From NCBI RefSeq assembly GCF_041431135.1, contig NZ_CP107799.1, forward strand, positions 5,642,001-5,706,000: a DNA stretch of 64,000 nt, read 5' to 3'. Position 1 is the stretch's first letter. Every line of letters begins with the position of its first letter. Shown piece after piece: positions 17,960 through 25,931 of the stretch. The DNA is from Streptomyces sp. NBC_00554. Lineage in GTDB: Bacteria; Actinomycetota; Actinomycetes; Streptomycetales; Streptomycetaceae. The notes beneath the pieces were generated by a model. It searched no databases. It was given only the letters and a program-made list of their open reading frames with translations, and had not been told where the DNA came from. A program made the position numbers and the translations under genes.

Positions 17960-18901
17960 ATGACAGCGCTGCTCCTGTCGAAGCCGGAGACGGCGTTCGC
18001 GGCGCGGGGTTCCCAGCCGACGGAGGACACCGACCCGATCGGCGTACGCCGGCTTCCGGTGACCCCGGTGACCCAGGCGGTTCCGGTGACCCCAGTGCCC
18101 TCACAGACCCCGGTGACCCCGGCAGCTCCCGGAAGACCGGGACCGCTCGCCTCCTTCGCCCGGTTCGTTCTGTTCGGCGGCGGTGTCGGGGTCCTCTCCA
18201 GCGCCGCCGTGGCGGGGCTCGCCGGGGTGCTGCCCTGGGCCCTGGCGAACGCGGTGATCACCGTCGCCTCCACCCTCCTCTGCACGGAGTTGCACGCACG
18301 CTTCACCTTCGGGGCCGGGCGGCATGCGGAATGGCGCCAGCACTGGCAGTCCGCGGGATCGGCCGCGGCCGCCTACGCGGTGACCTCCGCGGCGATACTC
18401 GTACTGCACCTGCTGCAGGCCTCGCCCGGGCTGCTGACGGAGCAGATCGTCTACCTCAGCGCCTCCGGGCTCGCCGGAATCGGACGCTTCCTGGTGCTGC
18501 GCCTGTTCGTCTTCGCGAGCGGCCGGAACCGGATCGACCGGATCGACCAGATCGAGGAGCCGGGCCGGACTCACCCCCGCCCCAGCACCACCGTCCCCGA
18601 AGAGCAGAACCAGCCGCCCGTCCCGGAGGCGACGGCCAGCTCCGGAAGGCGCCCGCCGGCCTTCCGTACCTGGCGTTCCCCGGCCTCTCCGCGCAACTGG
18701 CGTACGGCCTCCACCAGGAGGAACAGCCCCCGCATCCCGGGGTGTTGGGCCGACAGCCCGCCCCCGTCCGTGTTGACCGGCAGCTCCCCGCCCACCAGCA
18801 AGCGGCCCTTCGCGGTGTCCACGAACGGGCCCCCCTCGCCCTTCTCGCAGAAGCCGAGGTCCTCCAGCGTCACGAGCGTCATGTACGTGAAGGCGTCGTA
18901 G
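17960..18901 (+). CDS. GtrA-like membrane protein with long antisense tail
   Basis: GtrA-family membrane protein of 313 aa. A Pro/Val/Thr-rich cytoplasmic leader with repeated VTPV units (residues 33-55) precedes four hydrophobic segments typical of GtrA (FARFVLFGGGVGVLSSA to LSASGLAGIGRFLVLRLFVFA, about 65-195). GtrA proteins are linked to polyisoprenyl-glycan flipping. The last roughly 110 codons run antisense through the 3' end of the thiolase gene (331-bp overlap), are Pro/Arg/Ser-rich and look non-native, so the original stop has probably been lost. GGAAGG precedes the ATG. Confidence 0.75.
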   Translation: MTALLLSKPETAFAARGSQPTEDTDPIGVRRLPVTPVTQAVPVTPVPSQTPVTPAAPGRPGPLASFARFVLFGGGVGVLSSAAVAGLAGVLPWALANAVITVASTLLCTELHARFTFGAGRHAEWRQHWQSAGSAAAAYAVTSAAILVLHLLQASPGLLTEQIVYLSASGLAGIGRFLVLRLFVFASGRNRIDRIDQIEEPGRTHPRPSTTVPEEQNQPPVPEATASSGRRPPAFRTWRSPASPRNWRTASTRRNSPRIPGCWADSPPPSVLTGSSPPTSKRPFAVSTNGPPSPFSQKPRSSSVTSVMYVKAS

Positions 18902-19770
18902 ATCTCGGCCAGGTCGATCTCGTCCGGGCGGACCCCGGCGCGGGAGAAGGCGAGGCGGCCGCTCACCGCCGCCGGGGAGACGGTGAAGTCCGCCCACTCG
19001 GACATGGTGGTGTGCGAGACGTGCTCGCCGGTGCCGAGGACCCAGACGGGAGCGGTACGGCAGTCCCGTACGTACTCCTCGGCCGCCAGCAGGACCGCCG
19101 CGCCGCCGTCGGAGCGGATACAGCAGTGGAGCTTGGTGAAGGGGTCGGCGATCATCGGGCCCGACAGGACCTCGTCGACGGTGACCGGGGTGCGGAACAT
19201 CGCCTCCGGGTTCGCCGCCGCGTTCGCGCGGGCCTGCACGGCGACCGAGGCGAGCTGCTCCAGCGTCGTGCCGTACTCGTGCATGTGGCGGCGCGCGGCC
19301 ATCGCGTACTTGGCGATGAGCGTGTGGCCGTACGGGACCTCGAACTGGAGGGGGCCCCGGGCGCCGAAGGACAGGTTGCCGGTGCGGCGGCCCGCCTTGA
19401 TGTCGGCGCGGGCGGTGGAGCCGTAGACCAGCAGGACGGCGTTCGCGTGGCCGGCCGCGATCGCGTCGGCCGCGTGGGCGGCCATGACCTCCCAGGTGGA
19501 GCCGCCGACGGAGGTGGAGTCCACCCAGGTGGGGCGCAGTCCCAGGTACTCGGCCACCTCGATGGGCGCCAGCGTGCCTAGGCCCGCCGACGCGAAACCG
19601 TCGACCACCTCGCGTCCGAGCCCCGAGTCGGCCAGCGCGCGGCGGGCGGCCTGGGCGTGCAGGGCGTACGGGGTCGCCTCCTCGACGCGGCCGCAGTCGG
19701 AGAGGGAAACGCCGACGACGGCGACCTTGCGTCTGCCCTCACCGGAAGTCCTTGGAGTTCCTGGCGTCAT
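18571..19770 (-). CDS. SCP-x-type thiolase-like protein (acetyl-CoA acetyltransferase/aldolase family)
   Basis: Thiolase-fold protein of 399 aa acting on acyl-CoA. Seen: KVAVVGVSLSDCGRVEEATPYALHAQAARRAL, the DPFTKLHCCIRSDGGAAVLLAA segment, LAEIYDAFTYMTLVTLEDLGFCEKGEGG, and the C-terminal GGGLSAQHPGMRGLFLLVEAVRQLRGEAG. This is the lipid-transfer-protein/SCP-x group that includes the steroid aldolase Ltp2; the usual thiolase nucleophile cysteine motif is not evident. A near-perfect operator (one mismatch) lies 5 bp upstream of the start, and the acyl-CoA dehydrogenase is divergent. Its OB-fold partner may be the orphan at 15281. Confidence 0.85.
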   Translation of the reverse strand: MTPGTPRTSGEGRRKVAVVGVSLSDCGRVEEATPYALHAQAARRALADSGLGREVVDGFASAGLGTLAPIEVAEYLGLRPTWVDSTSVGGSTWEVMAAHAADAIAAGHANAVLLVYGSTARADIKAGRRTGNLSFGARGPLQFEVPYGHTLIAKYAMAARRHMHEYGTTLEQLASVAVQARANAAANPEAMFRTPVTVDEVLSGPMIADPFTKLHCCIRSDGGAAVLLAAEEYVRDCRTAPVWVLGTGEHVSHTTMSEWADFTVSPAAVSGRLAFSRAGVRPDEIDLAEIYDAFTYMTLVTLEDLGFCEKGEGGPFVDTAKGRLLVGGELPVNTDGGGLSAQHPGMRGLFLLVEAVRQLRGEAGERQVRKAGGRLPELAVASGTGGWFCSSGTVVLGRG

Positions 19771-19774
19771 AAAT

Positions 19775-19789
19775 CTGACGGTACATCAG
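19775..19789. promoter_or_regulatory. TetR-type operator, thiolase side
   Basis: CTGACGGTACATCAG, one mismatch in the second half-site, immediately upstream of the thiolase start. Confidence 0.65.
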
Positions 19790-19847
19790 ACAATGTGGGC
19801 GGGGGAGGCCGTCGCGGGCCTGTGCATCTGGCTGCCGCAGTCCTAAC

Positions 19848-19862
19848 ATGACGCTCCGTCAG
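19848..19862. promoter_or_regulatory. TetR-type operator, dehydrogenase side
   Basis: ATGACGCTCCGTCAG, one mismatch at the outermost base, 17 bp before the acyl-CoA dehydrogenase start. Together with 19775 it brackets the divergent promoter. Confidence 0.65.
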
Positions 19863-19879
19863 ATCCGGAGGAGCCCCCC

Positions 19880-21103
19880 ATGGATGCCCGCTTCACCGCC
19901 GAACAGGAAGAGATCCGCCGCACCTTGCGGGAGTTGCTGCTCAAGCGCTGTGGTCCGGAGGACCTGCGGGCGGCCGTGCTGACGCCCGCCGGGTACGACC
20001 CCGCGTTCTGGGAGGCGCTCGCGCGACAGCTCGGGCTGCCCGGGCTCGCCCTCCCCGAGGCGTACGGCGGTGTCGGCTGCTCGGTGACCGAACTCGCCCT
20101 CGCCTGCGAGGAGTCGGGGCGCGCGCTGGCCCCCTCTCCGCTCCTGGCCACGGCTGTACTCGGGGCCCCGCTGGTGCTGGCCCTGGGCGCCGAGGCCCAG
20201 CGCGCCGAGCTGCTGCCCCGCCTCGCCTCCGGCGAGCTGACCGCCGCCCTCGCGGTGCCGGGCGCCGTGCTCGCGACGGCGCTCGGGCTGGTGGGCGACA
20301 ACGGCGGCGACTGGGCAGGCGGCGGCCGTGCGGGTGGCGTACAGGCGCGCCAGGTCGATGGTGTGTGGCGCCTCTATGGGCAGGCGGCACAGGTGCTCGA
20401 CGGACATAGTGCGGGGCTCCTTGTGGTGGCTGCGCACACAGGAGGGTTCGCACGGTCGCGGACACTGCTGTATCTCGTACGGGACGGGAGTGCGGGGCTC
20501 GTACGGGTGCGGCAGACCTCCCTGGACGAGACGCGGCCCCAGGCGCGGATCGAACTTCGTGATGTGGAGGCCGAGTTGCTCGGTGACGAGAACGCCGATG
20601 TGGCCGGCGCGCTCGCCGGCGTAGGGGACATGGCTGCCGCCGTGCTCGCCGCCGAGGCCGTGGGCGCCGCCGACCGGGCACTGGAGAGGACGGTCGAGTA
20701 CGTGCGGCAACGGGAGCAGTTCGGGCGGGCGATCGGGTCGTTCCAGGCGGTGAAGCACCGGTTGGCGGATGTGTATGTGGAGGTGCAGGCGGCACGGTCG
20801 GCGGCGTACTACGCGGCTTGGGCTGCCGGTACGGATGCCGCCACCGGCACCGGTGGTGAGCGGGTCGGCGGGCTCGCGCTCGCGCAGGCCCTGGAGGCGC
20901 TGCGCCGTGCGGCGGCCGAGGGGATCCAGCTGCACGGCGGCATCGGGTTCACCTGGGAACACGACGCCCACCTGTACTTCAAGCGCGCGGCGGGCGATGA
21001 GTCGCTCTTCGGGCCGGTGCATCGGCTACGGGGGTACGCCGCCGAAGTGGCACGCCTGTTCGACCGTAAGGGTGATGGCAGTCGCGCGGAGGTGACCGTC
21101 TGA
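19880..21103 (+). CDS. Acyl-CoA dehydrogenase
   Basis: FAD-dependent acyl-CoA dehydrogenase of 407 aa. Seen: N-terminal helical domain from FTAEQEEIRRTLRELL, LGLPGLALPEAYGGVGCSVTELALACEESGRAL, a middle beta-domain, and the C-terminal domain with YVRQREQFGRAIGSFQAVKHRLADVYVEVQAARSA and GIQLHGGIGFTWEHDAHLYFKRA. The WEHD ending resembles FadE subunits of heteromeric steroid acyl-CoA dehydrogenases in mycobacteria (inference); no separate partner FadE is visible here. GGAGGAG precedes the ATG. The stop overlaps the next start (TGATG), so it is coupled to the Ddn-like gene. Confidence 0.88.
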   Translation: MDARFTAEQEEIRRTLRELLLKRCGPEDLRAAVLTPAGYDPAFWEALARQLGLPGLALPEAYGGVGCSVTELALACEESGRALAPSPLLATAVLGAPLVLALGAEAQRAELLPRLASGELTAALAVPGAVLATALGLVGDNGGDWAGGGRAGGVQARQVDGVWRLYGQAAQVLDGHSAGLLVVAAHTGGFARSRTLLYLVRDGSAGLVRVRQTSLDETRPQARIELRDVEAELLGDENADVAGALAGVGDMAAAVLAAEAVGAADRALERTVEYVRQREQFGRAIGSFQAVKHRLADVYVEVQAARSAAYYAAWAAGTDAATGTGGERVGGLALAQALEALRRAAAEGIQLHGGIGFTWEHDAHLYFKRAAGDESLFGPVHRLRGYAAEVARLFDRKGDGSRAEVTV

Positions 21104-21618
21104 TGGCCGCACGCAGGGTTCCAGGGGTTCGGCTGGTGCAGAAGGTCTCCTCGACCCCGATGTTCGCGCGGATCGCGCCGCATCTCATCCCCGCCCTTGA
21201 CCGTGTGGTGCACCGGCTGACGCGCGGCAAGGTGCTGCTCAGCGCGCAGATGCTGCCGGGGATCATCCTCACCGTGCGTGGCGCCAGGAGCGGGGTGGAG
21301 CGGCGTACGCCGTTGGCGTGTATGCCCGAGGACTCCGGAGGCGCCGGAACCACCCAAAGCGCCGGTCCGGTGAGCTGGATCCTCATCGGCTCCAACTTCG
21401 GGCGGCCGGATCACCCTGCCTGGACCGCCAATCTCCGTGCGCATCCGGACGCCGAGATCAGCTGGAAGGGCGAGGACATCGCCGTAACCGCCCATCTCCT
21501 CGACGGGGACGAGCGGGCCGCGGCCTGGAAGGCGGCGGTGGCGTTCTGGCCGCCGTACGTCACGTATCAGGAGCGGGTCGACCGGGAGATCCGGCTGTTC
21601 CGGATCGTACGGCGCTGA
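21103..21618 (+). CDS. Deazaflavin-dependent nitroreductase (Ddn) family protein
   Basis: F420-dependent Ddn-like split-barrel protein of 171 aa. Seen: LTVRGARSGVERRTPLACMPED, WILIGSNFGRPDHPAWTANLRAHPDAEISWKG, and the ending FWPPYVTYQERVDREIRLFRIVRR, the family fingerprint. Such proteins reduce enones, quinones or nitro compounds with F420H2. The start overlaps the dehydrogenase stop by one base, so the two form one operon under the operator at 19848. Its presence suggests that the pathway contains an unsaturated ketone or quinone step (inference). Confidence 0.87.
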   Translation: MAARRVPGVRLVQKVSSTPMFARIAPHLIPALDRVVHRLTRGKVLLSAQMLPGIILTVRGARSGVERRTPLACMPEDSGGAGTTQSAGPVSWILIGSNFGRPDHPAWTANLRAHPDAEISWKGEDIAVTAHLLDGDERAAAWKAAVAFWPPYVTYQERVDREIRLFRIVRR

Positions 21619-21648
21619 ACTGATCCCTGTCGGAACTGATCCCTGTCG
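21617..21648. repeat. 16-bp perfect tandem duplication
   Basis: GAACTGATCCCTGTCG occurs twice in tandem just after the Ddn-like stop codon and before the terminator. Function unknown. Confidence 0.6.
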
Positions 21649-21661
21649 GACCCACAGCGCA

Positions 21662-21697
21662 GCAGGCGGCAGTCCACCTCGGTGGACTGCCGCCTGC
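21662..21697. terminator. Strong 17-bp hairpin between convergent genes
   Basis: A perfect 17-bp inverted repeat (GCAGGCGGCAGTCCACC and complement) with a 2-nt centre lies between the Ddn-like gene and the convergent TetR gene. A bidirectional terminator is the likely role. Confidence 0.8.
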
Positions 21698-21730
21698 ATG
21701 ACAGGAGGTCCTGAAAGAAAGGGGAACGTA

Positions 21731-22378
21731 CTACTTCGTCGGCTTCTTGCCCGTCACGCCGAGGTGTACCAACAGCGCAAGATTCGGCTTGAGTTCAGCC
21801 TGCTTGACGCCCCACGACTGGAAGCCCTTCTGGTGCGAGGCCACCGCCGCGAGCATGGCGACAAGGGAACCGGCCATCGCCGCCGGGTTCACGTCCTTGT
21901 CGACCTTGCCCTTGGACTGGAGTTCGGTGACCGTGTCCGTAAGGGAGTTGTTCACGGAGTTGAGGATCTTCATGCGGATCTTGTAGAACCGCTTGTCGCC
22001 CTCGGCGGCGCCCAGATCGACGACCCTGAGGATCGCGTCGTTGCGTCGCCAGAACTCCAGGAAGCCGTCGACGAGTTCCTGTGCGGTCTGCCAGCCGGCC
22101 TTGCCGACCCAGGAACGCCCGTCGAGCAGTTGGGTCAACTCGGCGCCCTCCGCGGCCATTTGCTCGGCGATCTCCAGGACGGCGCCTTCGACGTCCGGGA
22201 AGTACTGGTAGAAGGTCGCGGGTGAAGTGCCCGCCTTACGGGCGACATCAATGACTTTGACGTCACGGTAGGGCGAGGAGCTGAGCATCTCGCTGAGGCA
22301 GTCCAGCAGCTTCTGCCGGGTCGCCTGCCCACGCCGCCCGGCCACGCGGCCGTCGACGGTACGCACTTGTCCTGTCAT
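21731..22378 (-). CDS. TetR-family regulator, candidate controller of the CTGAC-N5-GTCAG regulon
   Basis: TetR-type repressor of 215 aa. The helix-turn-helix is seen at YRDVKVIDVARKAGTSPATFYQYFPDVEGAVLEIAEQM (about residues 37-74); the C-terminal ligand domain runs from about 80 to 205 and ends in a basic GKKPTK tail. A variant of the 15-bp operator (CTGTCATGCCGTCAG, 22372-22386) covers its own start codon, as expected for autorepression. It is the regulator closest to the centre of the operator-bearing genes and is not the TetR at 47.6 kb, which has its own distinct palindrome. The ligand is predicted to be an acyl-CoA or pathway intermediate (inference). It is divergent from the kbpA-like gene. 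Confidence 0.82.
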   Translation of the reverse strand: MTGQVRTVDGRVAGRRGQATRQKLLDCLSEMLSSSPYRDVKVIDVARKAGTSPATFYQYFPDVEGAVLEIAEQMAAEGAELTQLLDGRSWVGKAGWQTAQELVDGFLEFWRRNDAILRVVDLGAAEGDKRFYKIRMKILNSVNNSLTDTVTELQSKGKVDKDVNPAAMAGSLVAMLAAVASHQKGFQSWGVKQAELKPNLALLVHLGVTGKKPTK

Positions 22379-22386
22379 GCCGTCAG
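22372..22386. promoter_or_regulatory. Autoregulatory operator over the tetR start
   Basis: CTGTCATGCCGTCAG: one mismatch to CTGAC-N5-GTCAG, overlapping the tetR initiation codon. Confidence 0.55.
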
Positions 22387-22430
22387 CTTACCGAGGGGTG
22401 ATCGGAGCGCGATTCGGCCGACTGCAAATG

Positions 22431-22530
22431 GGGTGCGGCTGCTCATCACAGGGGTGGGTGTGCCTGTTCACACAGGGTGCGGGTGGCTGTTCACGCGGGG
22501 GTGCGTGTGCCCGTGCACAAAGGGGTGCGC
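22431..22530. repeat. Degenerate 21-24 bp direct repeats
   Basis: Five units beginning GGGTGCG or GGGTG start at 22431, 22452, 22475, 22499 and 22523, several containing TGTTCAC or CTCATCAC. They fill the divergent promoter between tetR and the kbpA-like gene. A regulatory role is possible; none is known. Confidence 0.5.
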
Positions 22531-22570
22531 ATGCTCTGCGGGATGCGTGCAGGCCCGTTAGCTTGGCCGC

Positions 22571-23338
22571 ATGGCCGAATCCGCCGCTTTGCCCGAGGGT
22601 CCCGCCGCCTTCCCCGAAGGCGTCCCCTGCTGGGTCGATGCGCAGCTCCCCGACGTCGCGGCGGGCAAGCGCTTCTACGGCGAGCTGTTCGGGTGGACCT
22701 TCGAAGGCGGGCATCACCCGGACGAACCCGAGGCTCGGGCAGTGGGAGCCGTGCGGGCGCACCGTGACGGTGTGCCCGTCGCCGCCCTCGTACCCAAGCG
22801 GGACGGCCGGATGCCCACCGTATGGACCGTGTACTTCGCGACGCCGGACGCCACCGCGCTCGCCGCCCGGATCACGGCGGAGGGCGGCCAGGTGATCACC
22901 GCGCCGATGCCGGTGCGCGACTTCGGCACGAGGGCCCTCGCGGCCGATCCGGAGGGCGCCGTGTTCGGCCTCTGGCAGGCCGACACCCACCCCGGCTTCG
23001 GCAAGCGGCACGAGCCGGGCACCTTCTGCTGGGCCGAGCTGTACGCCCGGGACATGGCGGCCGTCGACCAGTTCTACGGCACCCTCTTCCTGGAGGCGCT
23101 CTTCGGCGCCGACGCCTCCCCCGACTTCGGCCGGGCCCCGGTGACCGACGTCTTCCCGGCCGAGATGCCGCCCCACTTCCTCGTCCACTTCGGCGTGGAG
23201 GACTGCGACGCCGTACTCGGGACGGTGAACCGGCTCGGCGGCCGCGTCCAGGTGACACCCTTCGACACGTCGTACGGGCGGGTGGCGGTGGTCACGGACA
23301 ATCAGGGGGCGTCGTTCGCCGTACTTCAGCGGTCCTAG
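22571..23338 (+). CDS. kbpA: Two-domain VOC/glyoxalase-like protein, probable AfsK-binding protein KbpA
   Basis: A 255-aa protein with two tandem VOC (glyoxalase/bleomycin-resistance fold) domains, about residues 18-127 (VPCWVDAQLPDVAAGKRFYGELFGW) and 144-255 (FCWAELYARDMAAVDQFYGTLF, ending FAVLQRS). The metal-ligand pattern is incomplete, so an enzymatic role is doubtful. It lies directly upstream of afsK in the same orientation. In S. coelicolor the AfsK inhibitor KbpA, a protein of about this size, is encoded next to afsK; assignment here rests on position, length and recalled family, not on alignment. KbpA binds unphosphorylated AfsK and inhibits its autophosphorylation. Confidence 0.7.
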   Translation: MAESAALPEGPAAFPEGVPCWVDAQLPDVAAGKRFYGELFGWTFEGGHHPDEPEARAVGAVRAHRDGVPVAALVPKRDGRMPTVWTVYFATPDATALAARITAEGGQVITAPMPVRDFGTRALAADPEGAVFGLWQADTHPGFGKRHEPGTFCWAELYARDMAAVDQFYGTLFLEALFGADASPDFGRAPVTDVFPAEMPPHFLVHFGVEDCDAVLGTVNRLGGRVQVTPFDTSYGRVAVVTDNQGASFAVLQRS

Positions 23339-23383
23339 CCGTGGCGCGGCGGTTGTAATAGACGTGGTGCATCGGCTGTAAGC

Positions 23384-23416
23384 GGGTCCTGACCGGGTCC
23401 TGACCGGGTCCTGACC
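23384..23416. repeat. 11-bp tandem repeat, three copies
   Basis: GGGTCCTGACC is repeated exactly three times (23384, 23395, 23406) and followed by a partial fourth copy, in the gap upstream of afsK. The 11-bp period matches one helical turn, so it could be a protein-binding array. Confidence 0.65.
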
Positions 23417-23612
23417 GGGCCATGAGCGGGCGGTGCCCGAAACGTGCGGTCATTTTGCCCCAAGACACCCCGATCCGCCCCCGGGTTCGCAACCATCGGC
23501 TCGGACAGGAAGAATCGGGGTGCGTGCCGCCATGGCGGTGCGGTGGTGAGACGCTGCACGGGGCCGCGTTCATACGTGGATGACGTGGCCCGTACGGGGA
23601 GGTGGCAGGCAA

Positions 23613-25931
23613 GTGGTGGATCAGCTGACGCAGCACGATCCGCGTCGGATCGGGCCGTTCGAGGTGCTGGGGCGGCTGGGTGCCGGCGGCATGGGGCTGG
23701 TCTATCTCGCGCGCTCGGCTTCCGGCCGGCGCGTGGCGATCAAGACGGTCAGGACGGAGCTCGCCGAGGACCAGCTGTTCCGGGTGCGCTTCTCGCGTGA
23801 GGTCGAGGCGGCCCGGGCCGTCTCCGGCTTCTACACGGCGGCCGTGGTCGACGCCGACGCGCGCGCGGCCGTGCCGTGGCTGGCCACCGCGTACGTGCCC
23901 GCGCCCTCACTGGAAGAAATAGTGAATGAGTGCGGGCCGATGCCGGCCCAGGCGGTGCGCTGGCTCGCGGCGGGCGTGGCGGAGGCGCTGCAGTCCATCC
24001 ACGGCGCGGGGCTCGTCCACCGCGACCTGAAGCCCTCGAACGTCCTCGTCGTCGAGGACGGACCGCGAGTGATCGACTTCGGTATCGCGTCCGGCGTCTC
24101 GAACACCCGTCTGACCATGACGAACGTCGCCGTCGGTACGCCCGCGTACATGTCGCCCGAGCAGGCCAAGGACTCGCGCAGCGTGACCGGCGCGAGCGAC
24201 GTCTTCTCGCTCGGTTCGATGCTCGTCTTCGCCGCCACCGGCCACGCCCCCTTCCACGGCGCGAACCCCGTCGAGACGGTCTTCATGCTGCTCAGGGAGG
24301 GCCCGGACCTCGAAGGTCTGCCCGCCGAACTGCGCCCCCTCATCGAGTCCTGTATGCAGATGGAGGCAACCGGCCGCCCCAACCCCGCCGACCTCCAGGC
24401 CCAGCTGGCACCGCACCTCTTCGGCTCCGGATCCGACGACAGCGGTACGGCGTCGGCGTGGCTGCCCGAGCGCGCGGTGAGCCTGATCGAGGCGCGCCGC
24501 GGAGGCAGGCCGCCCGCGAAGCCGTCGCCGTCCGGCGGCCGCAGCGGGGGGCGCGGAGCCGTCCCGCCCCCGCCCTCGCACGCCCCCGTGCCCGTCGGGG
24601 CGCCCGACACGGGCCCCGTGCGCCTCGCGGGCGCCCAGGTGCCCATCGGCCCAGGTCCACGCGTCGCCGACGCCCGCGCCGCCGCCGTCAAGGCACCCCC
24701 TCCGGAGGCGGGCCTCGCCGCGTCCTGGTCCCGGCCGCGCACCGGCGTGAACGGCGCGGACCCCGCGCCCGTCGCCGCGCCCCCCGCGCCGGACTCCCCG
24801 GCCGGCTGGCGGCCGTGGCGCTTCCGTATGTCGAACGACGTATGGGGTACGCCCGCGGTCGCCGACGACCTCGTCTACGTCACCTCCTTCGAGGTGCACG
24901 CCCTCGACGTCGCGACCGGCCGGCGCCGTTTCAAGACGCGTGACGTGGCCTGGTCCATGTCGGTGGCGGACGGCCGGATCCACGCCTCCGACGGCCCCAC
25001 CCTCTTCGCCCTGAACGCCCGCGAGGGCGGTGACCTGTGGCGTCTGTCGACCGACGCCTGGGTGTACTCCCTCAAGGCCGACCGGGGCACCGTCGTCACC
25101 GGCACGCGCGGCGGCGGCGTACAGGCCTGGGAGGCCGCCAACGGCCACAAGCTGTGGGAGATCTCCGGCGCCCAGACCGACTTCGAGTCCCCGGAGGCCG
25201 GGCCCGCCGTCCACGACGGCACCGTGTACGTCTGGCAGGACGCCCGGCTGCGTGCCCTGGAGGCCCGTACCGGCGAGGAGCGCTGGTCCTATCCGATCGG
25301 TGACGCGGCTTCCTGCGGGGGTGTGCCGGTGCGGATCGCGTCGGCGCCCGACGGATACGTGTACGTCTCCGCGGGCACCCGGGTCCTCGCCATCGACGTG
25401 GCGAACGGGCACGTCCGCTGGCACTTCGAGGCCCCCGCGGTCTTCCTCTGCCCGCCCGCCTTCGCGCCCGGCCCCGCCGTCACCGGCGGTGGCGTCTACC
25501 TCGCCGACTACCTCGGCACCGTGTACGCCCTCGACGCCACCGACGGTCGCGACCGCTGGCGCATCGCGACCGAGTCCCGTGCCTCCATCGAGCCGGTCCT
25601 CGTCGCCGCCGGTCACGTCCACGTCGGCAGCGGCAAGGGTCTCTACACCCTCGACGCCGTCACCGGCACCCCCAAGTGGCGCTTCCAGGCGGGCGGCGAC
25701 CTCGTGGGCGCCCCGGCCGTCGCCGAGGGGCGCATCCACTTCGGCTCCACCGACCATCTGCTGTACACGCTGAAGGCGGACGACGGGCGTCTGCGGTGGA
25801 AGCTGGCCACCGGCGGTGAGATCACCGGGGCTCCGGTGGTCAAGGACGGCGTCGTGTACGCGTGCAGCAAGGACCGGTGCGTGTACGCGCTGGACGCGGA
25901 GAAGGGGACGGGCACGGCCCGGACGGTGTAG
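23613..25931 (+). CDS. afsK: Ser/Thr protein kinase AfsK with PQQ/beta-propeller C-terminus
   Basis: Eukaryotic-type Ser/Thr kinase of about 772 aa that phosphorylates the regulator AfsR. From GTG 23613 the kinase domain shows GRLGAGGMGLVYLA, Lys44 (ATP-binding, VAIKTV), HRDLKPSN (136-143), DFG (155-157) and Thr168 in the activation loop, matching the Lys44 and Thr168 described for AfsK. A Pro/Ala-rich linker (about 290-415) leads to a C-terminal set of PQQ-type propeller repeats (about 425-765; LYALDA-, VYALDA-like units). No membrane helix is seen; AfsK is loosely membrane-associated. It follows the kbpA-like gene and is separated from afsR/afsS by a 5.5-kb block of CoA-metabolism genes. 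Confidence 0.92.
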   Translation: MVDQLTQHDPRRIGPFEVLGRLGAGGMGLVYLARSASGRRVAIKTVRTELAEDQLFRVRFSREVEAARAVSGFYTAAVVDADARAAVPWLATAYVPAPSLEEIVNECGPMPAQAVRWLAAGVAEALQSIHGAGLVHRDLKPSNVLVVEDGPRVIDFGIASGVSNTRLTMTNVAVGTPAYMSPEQAKDSRSVTGASDVFSLGSMLVFAATGHAPFHGANPVETVFMLLREGPDLEGLPAELRPLIESCMQMEATGRPNPADLQAQLAPHLFGSGSDDSGTASAWLPERAVSLIEARRGGRPPAKPSPSGGRSGGRGAVPPPPSHAPVPVGAPDTGPVRLAGAQVPIGPGPRVADARAAAVKAPPPEAGLAASWSRPRTGVNGADPAPVAAPPAPDSPAGWRPWRFRMSNDVWGTPAVADDLVYVTSFEVHALDVATGRRRFKTRDVAWSMSVADGRIHASDGPTLFALNAREGGDLWRLSTDAWVYSLKADRGTVVTGTRGGGVQAWEAANGHKLWEISGAQTDFESPEAGPAVHDGTVYVWQDARLRALEARTGEERWSYPIGDAASCGGVPVRIASAPDGYVYVSAGTRVLAIDVANGHVRWHFEAPAVFLCPPAFAPGPAVTGGGVYLADYLGTVYALDATDGRDRWRIATESRASIEPVLVAAGHVHVGSGKGLYTLDAVTGTPKWRFQAGGDLVGAPAVAEGRIHFGSTDHLLYTLKADDGRLRWKLATGGEITGAPVVKDGVVYACSKDRCVYALDAEKGTGTARTV

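Noticed and set aside
23384..23416. Short tandem repeats (also 46634 and 36379) as CRISPR or origin iterons
   Set aside because: Units of 8-11 bp without spacers, and no replication genes nearby.
23907..25757. Very long open frame antisense to afsK
   Set aside because: It mirrors the kinase/propeller gene, is Gly/Val/Asp/Arg-rich without a family pattern, and results from the high-GC codon bias of the sense gene.
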